A DNA stretch of 18,022 nucleotides from Gammaproteobacteria bacterium (GTDB lineage Bacteria; Pseudomonadota; Gammaproteobacteria; Chromatiales; Sedimenticolaceae), in the NCBI GenBank assembly GCA_020445165.1, contig JAGRHE010000036.1, positions 1 to 18,022 of the forward strand, given 5' to 3'. Each line of letters starts with the position of its first letter. Positions within the stretch are counted from its first letter, which is position 1. Shown here piece after piece: positions 6,548-14,774 of this stretch. A program made the position numbers and the translations under genes. Under the pieces are notes generated by a model. It saw nothing but the letters and a program-made list of their open reading frames with translations. It was not told the DNA's origin and searched no databases.

Positions 6548-8152
6548 ATGAAGTGGTATCCGATCCTGTTCCTGCCAATCTGTGTCGCGGCGCTGCCGGC
6601 AGCGGCCGGTCTTGCGCCCGGGCACGAGGCCGGTCAGGCGCCTGCGTCGGTGCTCGACCTGGGACTTCCGGCCGGGGCGCTGGGCACCTTGTTCGATGAC
6701 GGTGTGCCCGACACCGCGCGCGCCGGGCATGCGGTCGAATCGGACTTCTTCCCCGGTTTCGTCGGCGAACTGCCCGAGGATGGCGATCAACCCGACGTGG
6801 ATGGCGCACCTACCTGGCCGATCCATGCCCGGGTGGGATCGCAGAAACTCGCCTACAGCAGCCTGATCCACAGCGACCTGGACCGCCCCGGCGCGGTGGC
6901 CCGACTCGACATGGGACCGGCGGTCCAGGTGCGCGGTTTCGGCGCCAGTGCGCAGGAGGTCTCGGGTTTCGACGCCCTGCTCGGTACCAGCCACGCCGAT
7001 TACCGGATCAACGGCGTGATCGTCGAGCAGCGGCTCGATATCCCCGGTGCCGACCAGGGCAGGCTCACCGGCGGCTGGTTGTCGGGCGTCGCCAGCAGCG
7101 ACGACGTCGACCTGCGCAGCGGGCGTGCCTGGTCGCTGGCAGGGGATGCGGCGTGGGCGGCCAATCGTTTGCTGCTGCGCATGGAGTACGCCGGGTCCGA
7201 GCTCGACCCGATGCGTGCGAACCCGGGCAAGGGGCGCGCGGCCGGCAGCGGCCAGGCCTATCGTGCCCGTCTCGATCTGCAAAGTGCCGGGTCTGCACCC
7301 GGCAGCTGGCGCGTCGGGTCCGAATTCAGCAGCGTGTCGGCCCAGTTCGGCAGCCTGGCCAATCCCGGGCTGGTGGCCGACCGTGAGTTGGCAAAGGCGT
7401 TTGCGATCGCCGATCTCGGCGAATGGGACGTCGATCTGCAGTGGGACCAGCGGCGTGCCAACCCACGCAACGAGCCGGGACGGGCGGCCATCGAGGAGCA
7501 GCACACCCGGCTTGCCCTGACCTGGGCCGCAGAAGACAGCGGCCCGTTCGACCTGCTCGGCCGGCCGAGCTGCACGCTGCGCGCCGGCGTGAAGCAGAGC
7601 CGCGATCGCCAGACGACTGCCGCCGCGGCGCAAACGATGTCGCTGTCGCTGCAGACCGAATTCGCCCGCCCGCAGTGGCTGTGGGGAGTGCGCACCGGTG
7701 CGCGCCAGGGGCCGGGTGCGATCGATGCGCCGGTCGCGCTCGGCGTCGAGACCTTCGCGGTCGACCTGTACGGCAAGACCCTGGCCGAACACGCCCCGCC
7801 GTTGAGCCCGGTGCTGTCCTGGGAGCGCAAGCGCGACCTGGCCAGTGGCACCTGGGCGCGCCGGGTACGCGCCGGCCTGACCAGTTCCTCGTTCGAGCTG
7901 CGCCACGACGTGCGTGCCGATTTCGACGTTGGTTACCAGCACCGTATGCGCTCCGACGGCAGCATCGATCAGCATGCGGCACGCCTGTCGGCGAAATTGC
8001 GCTGGCTGTTGCAACGACCGTCCTCTGCCTACAACGGCCTGGCGTTGGAATTCGCCGGCCGCTACATCGCCGGTGGCGATGCGGGGACCGCGTTCGGCGA
8101 CGATTTCAAGGTGATGCTGTCGCTGTCGAGTGTTGGGCTGACTGACATGTAG
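6548..8152 (+). CDS. Unknown exported protein, probable outer-membrane beta-barrel
   Basis: A 534-residue precursor with a Sec signal peptide (residues 1 to about 19, MKWYPILFLPICVAALPAAA). The rest alternates short polar and hydrophobic stretches with Gly/Asp turns (for example AANRLLLRMEYAGSELDP, AFAIADLGEWDVDLQWDQRR, RRVRAGLTSSSFELRH), as expected for many beta strands, especially after residue 150. It has no TonB box, and the last residue is Met rather than the usual Phe, so the barrel assignment is inference. I recognise no family. The ATG at 6548 is chosen because GAGGTGA lies just upstream and a clean signal peptide follows; an ATG at 6485 adds an unlikely 21-residue leader. It is the first gene in the direction of the pseudopilin/c-di-GMP genes, 189 bases before pseudopilin 1, and could be their outer-membrane partner. 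Confidence 0.72.
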   Translation: MKWYPILFLPICVAALPAAAGLAPGHEAGQAPASVLDLGLPAGALGTLFDDGVPDTARAGHAVESDFFPGFVGELPEDGDQPDVDGAPTWPIHARVGSQKLAYSSLIHSDLDRPGAVARLDMGPAVQVRGFGASAQEVSGFDALLGTSHADYRINGVIVEQRLDIPGADQGRLTGGWLSGVASSDDVDLRSGRAWSLAGDAAWAANRLLLRMEYAGSELDPMRANPGKGRAAGSGQAYRARLDLQSAGSAPGSWRVGSEFSSVSAQFGSLANPGLVADRELAKAFAIADLGEWDVDLQWDQRRANPRNEPGRAAIEEQHTRLALTWAAEDSGPFDLLGRPSCTLRAGVKQSRDRQTTAAAAQTMSLSLQTEFARPQWLWGVRTGARQGPGAIDAPVALGVETFAVDLYGKTLAEHAPPLSPVLSWERKRDLASGTWARRVRAGLTSSSFELRHDVRADFDVGYQHRMRSDGSIDQHAARLSAKLRWLLQRPSSAYNGLALEFAGRYIAGGDAGTAFGDDFKVMLSLSSVGLTDM

Positions 8153-8341
8153 ATCGAATCTCTGCGACCGGCTTTCCGCGCTACGGGTGTCGCCCGATTC
8201 CGGTTCCCGACGATACGCGCCGTTTGCCAGCGTTTTATCGCTATCGCGCCGCTGCAGGCCCTGTCCCGGCATGCTAAAGGGCGCCCACCTGCGGCCGCTA
8301 AGCGCGGTATGCCAGGATATTCCGCAACCCACCGTCGTGCC

Positions 8342-8806
8342 ATGCGATCGAAGCCGTGCCTGTCGCGAGGCTTCACGCTGGTCGAATTGATGCTGGCAGT
8401 GGCGATTCTCAGCATCCTCGGCGCGATCGCGATCCCGTTCTACGACGGCTATATCAACGAGGCGCGTATCAGTACGGCGATCAAGGACATCCGCCAGATG
8501 GAGCTGATCCTGGACGACCGTTACCTCGACAACGATCCGCCGGCGACCCTGGCCGATGCCGGTATCGCGATGACCGACCCCTGGGGCAATCCGTACCGGT
8601 ACCTGTGGTTGCGCGGTAACCCGGACGGCAGCGTCAACGGCAACCGCCGGCGCGACAAGTCGATGAACCCGGTCAACACCGATTACGACCTCTACAGCAT
8701 GGGTGCCGACGGGCAGACGCAGAAACAGTTCGTTGCGGCCAAGGCGCGCGATGACGTCGTACGTGCCAATGATGGGGACTTCATCGGCTTGGCCGCGGAC
8801 CACTGA
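8342..8806 (+). CDS. Type IV pilin-like pseudopilin, GspG-like (pseudopilin 1)
   Basis: A 154-residue prepilin. A short basic leader (MRSKPCLSRG) ends in the prepilin peptidase site G10/F11 with Glu at +5 (GFTLVELMLAVAIL), followed by a hydrophobic helix to about residue 34. The globular part carries DPWGNPYRYL (79-88) and LYSMGADGQ (117-125), both hallmarks of major pseudopilins of the GspG type, whose C-terminal loop binds calcium. After processing it would sit in the inner membrane and polymerise into a short fibre. No secretion or pilus assembly genes are nearby. The ATG at 8342 gives a normal leader; an in-frame ATG at 8309 is also possible, and neither has a strong ribosome site. It ends 9 bases before the GGDEF/EAL gene, so co-transcription is likely. 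It is a paralogue of pseudopilin 2. Confidence 0.88.
   Translation: MRSKPCLSRGFTLVELMLAVAILSILGAIAIPFYDGYINEARISTAIKDIRQMELILDDRYLDNDPPATLADAGIAMTDPWGNPYRYLWLRGNPDGSVNGNRRRDKSMNPVNTDYDLYSMGADGQTQKQFVAAKARDDVVRANDGDFIGLAADH
8447..8518 (+). repeat. Paralogous segment shared with pseudopilin 2
   Basis: These 72 bases encode GYINEARISTAIKDIRQMEL and the following ILDD. They align without gaps to 11755-11826. The divergence is mainly at third codon positions, so this is an old gene duplication rather than a recent DNA repeat. Confidence 0.85.
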
Positions 8807-8815
8807 GCGCCCGCG

Positions 8816-11557
8816 ATGCGGTGGTCCGCATTTCCGCGAGCAAATGTTGCCCGGCGCATTCACCTGTCGTTCGTGATCGCCGCGGCCCTGCCGCTGTTCC
8901 TGCTCGCCGCGTCCGCCTATCACCTGGTCAGTTCCCGCCTCGAAGAGGTGGCGCTCAAAGACGCGCGCGGCCTGGCCAAGTCGCTCGGCATGGATACCTT
9001 CGACCGCCTGCAGTTTCTCAACGACCAGCTGAAACTGATCATCGATCGCGGCGCCAGTATGGATGCCGTGCGCAGTGGCCTAGAAGGCTTCGACCTGTCC
9101 GAGCGCGTGCGTGGCTTCTTCCAGGTGGGACCGGACCGTTCGATCACCGGCACCTTGTCATTGACCGGCGACGAACGCGGCACGCTGCATGCGTCGCTCG
9201 CATTGGTGCAGCATGACAAGCCGGCCCTGATCGCGGTTGGTTCCCCGCCACGTCAGCGCCTGTTGATGCTGGTGCCCGACGGTCCCGGCTACCTCGGCGC
9301 CGAACTCAGCCTGCAGCACCTGTGGGACACTGCCGGCGTCGGTGCGAGGCCGGAACGCATCTGCGTGCTCGACAATGCCACCCGGCCGGTGTACTGCAAC
9401 CATTCGTACTACGCGGCCTGGCTGGCCGCCAGCAGTGATTTGCTCGCCGAGCGGCGTGACGCCCGCGCGGTGCAGTTCGGCACCAATCAGCGCGCCCTGA
9501 CCGCGGCCTGGAGCCTGTTCCTGAAGCCGCACTACCAGTTCGAACGCTGGACCGTCGTGGTCGGCGTGCCGGAAGAGCAGGCCTTTGTCGCCATCACCGC
9601 GTTTGGTCGGGTGTTCGCCGGGATTGCGCTGATCGCGGTGCTGATCGCCTTCCTGCTCGGACGCCGAATGATCCGCCGCAATCTCGAACCGCTCGACAGC
9701 CTCAATGCCGCCACCCGGCATCTGGCAGCGGGCGATTTCGCTTACCGGGTCCGCCTGCGCACCGGCGACGAGTTCGAACAGCTGGGACAGGCCTTTGACG
9801 GCATGGCCGACCGCATCGGGAGCCAGTTCCGCGAACTCGACGCGATGGCGCGGCTGGACCGCTCCCTGCAGTCCGCTCAGTCGATCGAAGACGCGCTCGC
9901 CGCCGCCGCGGCCGGACTGACCGAGTTGGTCGGTGCCGGCCGATGCGCACTGGGCTGTCACGAGCGCTGGCAGCAGCCGGGCAGCGTGTGGCGGGTGGCC
10001 TTTGCGGGAGACCGGGCCGAACGCTGTGACACCTTTCCGCTGCCGACCTCCTTGCCTGATTTGGTCGAACGGGCGGCGCCGCCGCGCCCGGCCGGCACGC
10101 ACTGGCAGGCCGTTGTCGATTCCGATCCGGTGGCCGCGGTGATCGTCATCGACGGCGATCAGCACCCGGCGGTTGCCCGGGTCGCTGACGTTCTCGGCAT
10201 CGCCCTCGGCAAGCTGGCAAGCGAGCATAATCTTTCCTACCAGGCGAGCCATGACTGGCTCAGCCAACTGCCCACGCGCGCCCGCCTGCTGGAAGAATTC
10301 GTTGCCTGGACCGCACCGGCCGGCACCCGGGTGGTCGGTATGCTGCTGGTTGGCATCGACCGCTTCAAACAGATCAACGACTCGGTCGGCCACGCGATGG
10401 CTGACCGCCTGCTGCGCGCGGTGGCCGACCGGCTCAAGGCGCTGTTACCCGAAGACGCCATGCTGGGACGGTTTTCCGGCGACCAGTTCATGTTGATGCT
10501 GCGCGATGATGCGCAGGACATGGCCGTTACCCGCCTGGACCAGCTGGCTGAGCGCGTCGCCAGGGAGCTCGACCGGCCGTTTTCGCTGGGACCGCGTGAC
10601 CTGCGCCTGAGCGCGAGCATGGGCGGCGCTTTGCATCCACGCGACGGCGACACCTTCGACGACATGTTGCAGTGCCTCGACGCCGCGCACTACGAGGCCA
10701 AGCGCACGCGACGCGGCGGGATGCTGATGTTCAGCCCGGGTATGCGTGATCGCCTGGTCGGGCGCATGGACGTGGAGCAGGCGCTCAAGGCGGCGGTCGC
10801 CAACAACGAGATGGTGTTGCATTACCAGCCGGTGGTGGACACGGCCAGTGGACGCGTACGCAGCGCGGAAGCACTGATGCGCTGGCAGCGGCCAGGGATC
10901 GGCCTGGTGATGCCCGGCGGCTTCATCGAGGTGGCCGAGGACAGCGGTCTGATCGCCGAGCTCGGGCGCTGGGCGGTCGCCGAGGCCTGCCGACAGATGG
11001 TCGAATGGCAGGCTGCCGGTATCCGGCTGGAGACGCTCAACGTCAACGTGTCGAGCAAGCAGCTGGCCGACGATGCCTTCCTGCCGGCGGTACAGCAGGC
11101 GCTCGCCGATAGCGGCCTGGAACCGAGCGTGCTCACCCTCGAAGTCACCGAGTCGGCGCTGATCGACAACTTCGACGATGGCGTCGAGCGGCTGAAACGA
11201 CTGCGGGCGCTCGGCGTGCCCATCATGATCGACGATTTCGGTACCGGTTATGCGTCGCTCAAATACCTCAAGCTGCTGCCGGTCGATGGTCTCAAGATCG
11301 ACCGCATGTTCGTCAAGGATCTGCCCGGCAGTGCGCGCGACGAGGCGATCGTCACCTCGGTCGTGAGCCTGTCCCGTGCATCGGGCTTCAAGCTGGTTGC
11401 CGAAGGCATTGAAACCCGGGCCCAAGCCGATGTGCTGCATAAGCATGGTGTGCCTTACCTGCAGGGCTTTTTGTTTGCCAAGGGCCTGCCGGCCGACCAG
11501 TTTGTCGATTTCGTCCGCCTCGGCGAAGTTCCGGCCAGGCAGGTGGAGAGCCTATGA
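8816..11557 (+). CDS. Membrane GGDEF/EAL protein with degenerate GGDEF, probable c-di-GMP phosphodiesterase
   Basis: A 913-residue inner-membrane signalling protein. In order: TM1 (about 16-39), a periplasmic sensor region of roughly 220 residues with no family I can name, TM2 (about 262-284), a HAMP domain (about 285-340), a GAF-like region (about 350-470), GGDEF (about 475-640) and EAL (about 660-900). The GGDEF signature is SGDQF (554-558), so the metal/catalytic Glu is replaced by Gln and the first Gly is lost; cyclase activity is unlikely, although GTP binding as an allosteric site is known for such domains. The EAL domain keeps EAL (685-687), the NVNVSS Asn, EVTES, DDFGTG (806-811), LKID and EGIE (863-866), so c-di-GMP hydrolysis to pGpG is expected. 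It follows pseudopilin 1 by 9 bases. No clear ribosome site precedes the ATG, suggesting translational coupling. Confidence 0.9.
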   Translation: MRWSAFPRANVARRIHLSFVIAAALPLFLLAASAYHLVSSRLEEVALKDARGLAKSLGMDTFDRLQFLNDQLKLIIDRGASMDAVRSGLEGFDLSERVRGFFQVGPDRSITGTLSLTGDERGTLHASLALVQHDKPALIAVGSPPRQRLLMLVPDGPGYLGAELSLQHLWDTAGVGARPERICVLDNATRPVYCNHSYYAAWLAASSDLLAERRDARAVQFGTNQRALTAAWSLFLKPHYQFERWTVVVGVPEEQAFVAITAFGRVFAGIALIAVLIAFLLGRRMIRRNLEPLDSLNAATRHLAAGDFAYRVRLRTGDEFEQLGQAFDGMADRIGSQFRELDAMARLDRSLQSAQSIEDALAAAAAGLTELVGAGRCALGCHERWQQPGSVWRVAFAGDRAERCDTFPLPTSLPDLVERAAPPRPAGTHWQAVVDSDPVAAVIVIDGDQHPAVARVADVLGIALGKLASEHNLSYQASHDWLSQLPTRARLLEEFVAWTAPAGTRVVGMLLVGIDRFKQINDSVGHAMADRLLRAVADRLKALLPEDAMLGRFSGDQFMLMLRDDAQDMAVTRLDQLAERVARELDRPFSLGPRDLRLSASMGGALHPRDGDTFDDMLQCLDAAHYEAKRTRRGGMLMFSPGMRDRLVGRMDVEQALKAAVANNEMVLHYQPVVDTASGRVRSAEALMRWQRPGIGLVMPGGFIEVAEDSGLIAELGRWAVAEACRQMVEWQAAGIRLETLNVNVSSKQLADDAFLPAVQQALADSGLEPSVLTLEVTESALIDNFDDGVERLKRLRALGVPIMIDDFGTGYASLKYLKLLPVDGLKIDRMFVKDLPGSARDEAIVTSVVSLSRASGFKLVAEGIETRAQADVLHKHGVPYLQGFLFAKGLPADQFVDFVRLGEVPARQVESL

Positions 11558-11661
11558 ACGGGCTGCGTGGCAGCAGCGCGTCCAAGCACATGGAAAGCGT
11601 GGTCTTTGCCAACGCGAACAGATATCTTTGTCGTCCAACTGAACCCGGGACCATCCAGCCA

Positions 11662-12180
11662 ATGCCCAGACAGCGCGGTTTCTCCCTCGTCGAACTCATG
11701 ATCGCGGTTGCCATCCTGGCGGTCATCGCTGCCATCGCGATCCCCCTGTACCAGGGCTATATCAACGAGGCCCGCATCGGCACGGCGATAAAGGACATCC
11801 GTCAAGCGGAACTGATCCTCGACGACCTGGCGCTCGACAACGGCCTGGCGGGACTGGACGGCAACACCGGCACTGTCCGCGGCATGTATCTGCAATCGGG
11901 GACGCTGGTTCTCGGCGCGGTTGGAACCGCCCCCTCGGGTACGAAGGCCTGGCTGGACCCCTGGGACCGCATCTATCGTTACCAGCGCAATACCGCGGAC
12001 AACAGCGGTGTGCGCACGGATGCAAGCGGCGCTATTTCGAACAGCGCGGCTGCGTCGCCGGCGCCGCAGGCGTATGACGTGTTCTCGCTCGGCCCGGACG
12101 GCGTGCAGAACAGCGACGATATCGTACGTGGCTGCAACGGTGCCTTCGTCGGCGTCGATGCCGACCATCCCTCCTGCTGA
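11662..12180 (+). CDS. Type IV pilin-like pseudopilin, GspG-like (pseudopilin 2)
   Basis: A 172-residue prepilin with leader MPRQRG, cleavage at G6/F7, Glu at +5 (GFSLVELMIAVAIL) and a hydrophobic helix to about residue 29. Globular-domain marks are LDPWDRIYRY (98-107) and FSLGPDGVQNSDDIV (141-155), which resemble the GspG calcium-loop region. Residues 6-55 are identical to pseudopilin 1 at 40 of 50 positions, but this copy has an insertion of about 20 residues before DPW and two C-terminal cysteines (158 and 172) that could form a disulfide loop; pseudopilin 1 lacks them in its mature part. The start at 11662 gives a canonical short leader. The frame is open to an ATG at 11554 that overlaps the previous stop as ATGA, which would give a 42-residue leader. 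It lies between the two GGDEF/EAL genes. Confidence 0.88.
   Translation: MPRQRGFSLVELMIAVAILAVIAAIAIPLYQGYINEARIGTAIKDIRQAELILDDLALDNGLAGLDGNTGTVRGMYLQSGTLVLGAVGTAPSGTKAWLDPWDRIYRYQRNTADNSGVRTDASGAISNSAAASPAPQAYDVFSLGPDGVQNSDDIVRGCNGAFVGVDADHPSC
11755..11826 (+). repeat. Paralogous segment shared with pseudopilin 1
   Basis: These bases encode GYINEARIGTAIKDIRQAEL and ILDD, the partner of 8447-8518. The conserved block lies directly after the membrane helix and may be the surface used for fibre packing or for a shared partner. Confidence 0.85.
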
Positions 12181-12196
12181 TCCCCCCCGCCTGACT

Positions 12197-12218
12197 CCAC
12201 GCCGGCCACGCCGGCCAC
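12197..12218. repeat. Short tandem repeat after pseudopilin 2
   Basis: The 9-base unit CCACGCCGG occurs twice in tandem, followed by a partial CCAC, in the non-coding gap between pseudopilin 2 and the next GGDEF/EAL gene. No function is evident. Confidence 0.5.
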
Positions 12219-12351
12219 CCCGCGCCCCGGCATCGCAGCCACCGGTTCGGGCGAACATGATTCAATTTCCTTTTCATTTGTAAGAATTAAGCTATCTTTG
12301 AAGCGCTTACGGGTTTTATCTGATTGTTCAGGGGAGAAGGTGGCTGTAACC

Positions 12352-12369
12352 CGTCGTTTTAAAACAACG
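12352..12369. promoter_or_regulatory. Palindrome upstream of the second GGDEF/EAL gene
   Basis: GTTTTAAAAC (12356-12365) is a perfect palindrome. Beyond one mismatched pair the symmetry continues as CGT/ACG, giving an 18-base dyad 37 bases before the GTG start. It is AT-rich in a GC-rich setting and could be an operator. The regulator is unknown. Confidence 0.4.
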
Positions 12370-12406
12370 CTGATCGGGCTGTCGCGCGTGACCACGGGAA
12401 AAGCGC

Positions 12407-14665
12407 GTGTCTGAGCGTCCGAAGGGCCTTTCGATCGGCGGCTACGCCGTGCTGATGGTGGTGCTGCTGCTGCTCGCGGTATTCAGTTACGGCGGCTTCA
12501 CCTACAGCGAATTCCAGCGTGTGCGCGCCGATGTCGAGGCGGCGTCGCGTGTGGCTGCACGCACCGAGGTGGTCGATGCGATGGACCGCGAACTGCGGGC
12601 CGCGCACGACGTGGCGATGAAGTTCGCGGCATGGGACGAGGTTGCCCGACAACTCGACGATCCGCGCGACTACGCCAGCTGGCGTGAACGCCGGATGCGG
12701 GATGAGGGCCTGTTGCCGGATCGCGTGGTCGATGCCGAAGTGTATGCGACGGACGGGCATGCGCTGGCCAACCTGGATGACGCAAGTCTGCCCCGCCAGG
12801 TTGCCATTCCGCCACCGCCTGCCTATGTCGATTACTCGGGGCCGCGCCCGACCCTGCTGTTGTTCCGCGCCGTGCACGACGAAACGCACACGCTGGGCTA
12901 TGTCGGTTTGCGGGTTGCGTTTCTTGACCCGCTGCGCAATGCCTACGGTTATCGCTACGCGGACCCGGCGACCATAGATTTCACCCCGGTCGAGGTCGAC
13001 ACCCTGGCCTGGAGCGACCTGAAGGCGAACATGCAGTTCCAGTTGCGGGCGAATCCGATGGATGACGCGGTGTCGGGCCTGCTGTCCGGCACCCTGCTCA
13101 ACCTGAGCATCATCCTCGGTGTGTTCACGATGCTGCTGTTCCCGGCACTCGTGTTCCTGATCGTGCGGCCGCTGCGCGCGATTTCGGCCCACATCGACCG
13201 CTTGAAAGACAGCCCGGGCGGGCTGGTCCTGGAAGATCTCGCCGGCATCCTGCCGATTGCCGAGACCGAGAAGATCCGCGAATCGTTGAACGCCTACCAG
13301 GGTCAGCTGGTCGACGTGCACAGCAGCCTCGAGGAAAAGAGCCGTGAATTGTGGGCCATGGCGCACCACGATGCCCTGACCGGTGCCAAGAACCGGCGCG
13401 CCTTTGAGGAGTTCATGCGCAATCTCCCGCGCACGCCGGGCGCACGCACCGTGGACGTCTGTTTCGCGCTGTTCGACGTCAATCATTTCAAGGCGATCAA
13501 CGACACCTACGGCCACAGCGTCGGCGACCAGGTGCTCAAGGCGATCGCCGACCGTATCAGTTCGGTGCTGCGCAAGGGCGAGGAGCTGTTCCGGATCGGT
13601 GGCGACGAGTTCGCCGTGATCCTGCTCGACTGCGACGAATCGTCGGCGCTGCGCATCGCCGAGCGTTGTCACGAGAAAATCGTGCATCATGATTTCAGCA
13701 AGCTCGGCATCCGTGAGCCGATGCGCATCAGCGCCGGCCTGGCCATCGCCCGCATCGACGACCTGGAAGACCTGCAGACCCTGCAATGGAAGGCCGACGT
13801 GGCGATGTACCGTGCCAAGCGTCCCGGCCACGCCAACGTGGTCATGTTCAGCGAGGCGCTGGCACGCGATTCCGAAGGCCTGTTCTCGAGCTGGGTCAAC
13901 ACGGCGGTCTACGACGCTGTCGTCTACGGCAAGGGCCTGGAGATGTACTACCAGCCGATCGTCGATCTCACCGAGGGCAACATCTGCCACTACGAGGCGC
14001 TGGTGCGTATCGAGCAGGACGGCGAGCTGATCCAGCCGTCCAATATCTTCCCGGTGATCGAGGCGCGCCGGCTCGAGGTCGAGCTGGATCGGGCCGTGAT
14101 CCGCAAGGTGCTGCAGGACCTGGGGAACGGCGTGGTGCGTGCCGGCACCGGTGTCTCGATCAATCTGTCCGGCCCGACCCTGGTTCAGGATCAGGTCTGC
14201 GAGTGGCTGAGCGGGTTCGTTCCCCTGCTCAAGGACTACCGCGTAATGATCGAGGTCACAGAGACCGCGTTGATCACCCAGATCGGGCTGGCCAACGAGA
14301 ACCTGACCCGGTTGCGCGCGCTTGGCTTCGATATCGCCCTGGACGATTTCGGCAGCGGCTACTCGTCGGTGCGCTACCTGGCCAGCATGCCGGTTGACGT
14401 GGTCAAGTTCGACATCTCGTTGATACAGGGCCTGCAGGATCCCCACCAGGCGAACATGGTGGTGCACCTGGCGCAGATGATCCTCGAATCAGGCCATCAC
14501 CTGGTGGCCGAGGGCATCGAGGACCAGGCCACGCTGGAATCGGTACGCGCCGCCGGCTTTGCGCGCGGCCAGGGCTACCTGATGGGGCGGCCGGCCGAGC
14601 GCGGAACGCTGCGGAACGTGTCGTTCGACAACGTGACCCGCTTCCCGAACGACCGTATCGCCTGA
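12407..14665 (+). CDS. Membrane GGDEF/EAL protein with both catalytic motifs intact
   Basis: A 752-residue inner-membrane protein: TM1 (about 12-33), a periplasmic sensor of roughly 190 residues, TM2 (about 228-250), a HAMP-like and coiled linker (about 250-325), GGDEF (about 330-495) and EAL (about 510-740). The sensor contains KFAAWDEV near 72-79, which recalls CHASE4-type sensors, but this match is weak. GGDEF (398-402) is intact, with the upstream FDVNHFKAINDTYGH nucleotide/metal motif, so GTP to c-di-GMP cyclisation is plausible. The EAL domain keeps EAL (530-532), SINLS, EVTET, DDFGSG (646-651), VKFD and EGIE (702-705), so hydrolysis is plausible too; such dual proteins switch or use one activity. 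The start is GTG at 12407 with GGGA upstream, so expression may be modest. It follows pseudopilin 2 by 226 bases. Confidence 0.9.
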   Translation: MSERPKGLSIGGYAVLMVVLLLLAVFSYGGFTYSEFQRVRADVEAASRVAARTEVVDAMDRELRAAHDVAMKFAAWDEVARQLDDPRDYASWRERRMRDEGLLPDRVVDAEVYATDGHALANLDDASLPRQVAIPPPPAYVDYSGPRPTLLLFRAVHDETHTLGYVGLRVAFLDPLRNAYGYRYADPATIDFTPVEVDTLAWSDLKANMQFQLRANPMDDAVSGLLSGTLLNLSIILGVFTMLLFPALVFLIVRPLRAISAHIDRLKDSPGGLVLEDLAGILPIAETEKIRESLNAYQGQLVDVHSSLEEKSRELWAMAHHDALTGAKNRRAFEEFMRNLPRTPGARTVDVCFALFDVNHFKAINDTYGHSVGDQVLKAIADRISSVLRKGEELFRIGGDEFAVILLDCDESSALRIAERCHEKIVHHDFSKLGIREPMRISAGLAIARIDDLEDLQTLQWKADVAMYRAKRPGHANVVMFSEALARDSEGLFSSWVNTAVYDAVVYGKGLEMYYQPIVDLTEGNICHYEALVRIEQDGELIQPSNIFPVIEARRLEVELDRAVIRKVLQDLGNGVVRAGTGVSINLSGPTLVQDQVCEWLSGFVPLLKDYRVMIEVTETALITQIGLANENLTRLRALGFDIALDDFGSGYSSVRYLASMPVDVVKFDISLIQGLQDPHQANMVVHLAQMILESGHHLVAEGIEDQATLESVRAAGFARGQGYLMGRPAERGTLRNVSFDNVTRFPNDRIA

Positions 14666-14774
14666 CCAGGACGTGGCTCCACCGCCGGAGGCTTCCGTAT
14701 CCGGGTGCCGCTTGCCTATCCAGTGCTTTGCACCGCCCGTCGTGGCAACATCCGTGACCGGGTGCCCATGTTTA

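Noticed and set aside
6440..8923. A very long open frame on the minus strand (about 827 codons)
   Set aside because: It lies opposite the barrel-like gene and pseudopilin 1 and has a shadow composition rich in Arg, Gly, Gln, His and Ala with no domain. High GC produces such antisense frames.
11622..12300. Shared TATCTTTG upstream of pseudopilin 2 and of the second GGDEF/EAL gene as a common -10 element
   Set aside because: No -35 at matching spacing in either place; an 8-base match is easily chance.
12181..12406. c-di-GMP riboswitch before the second GGDEF/EAL gene
   Set aside because: The conserved GEMM-I sequence blocks are not present, nor any convincing pseudoknot layout; only a palindrome is visible.
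12359..14467. A long open frame on the minus strand (about 702 codons)
   Set aside because: It is antisense to the second GGDEF/EAL gene, whose motifs are unmistakable; the reverse frame has His/Gln/Arg-rich shadow composition.
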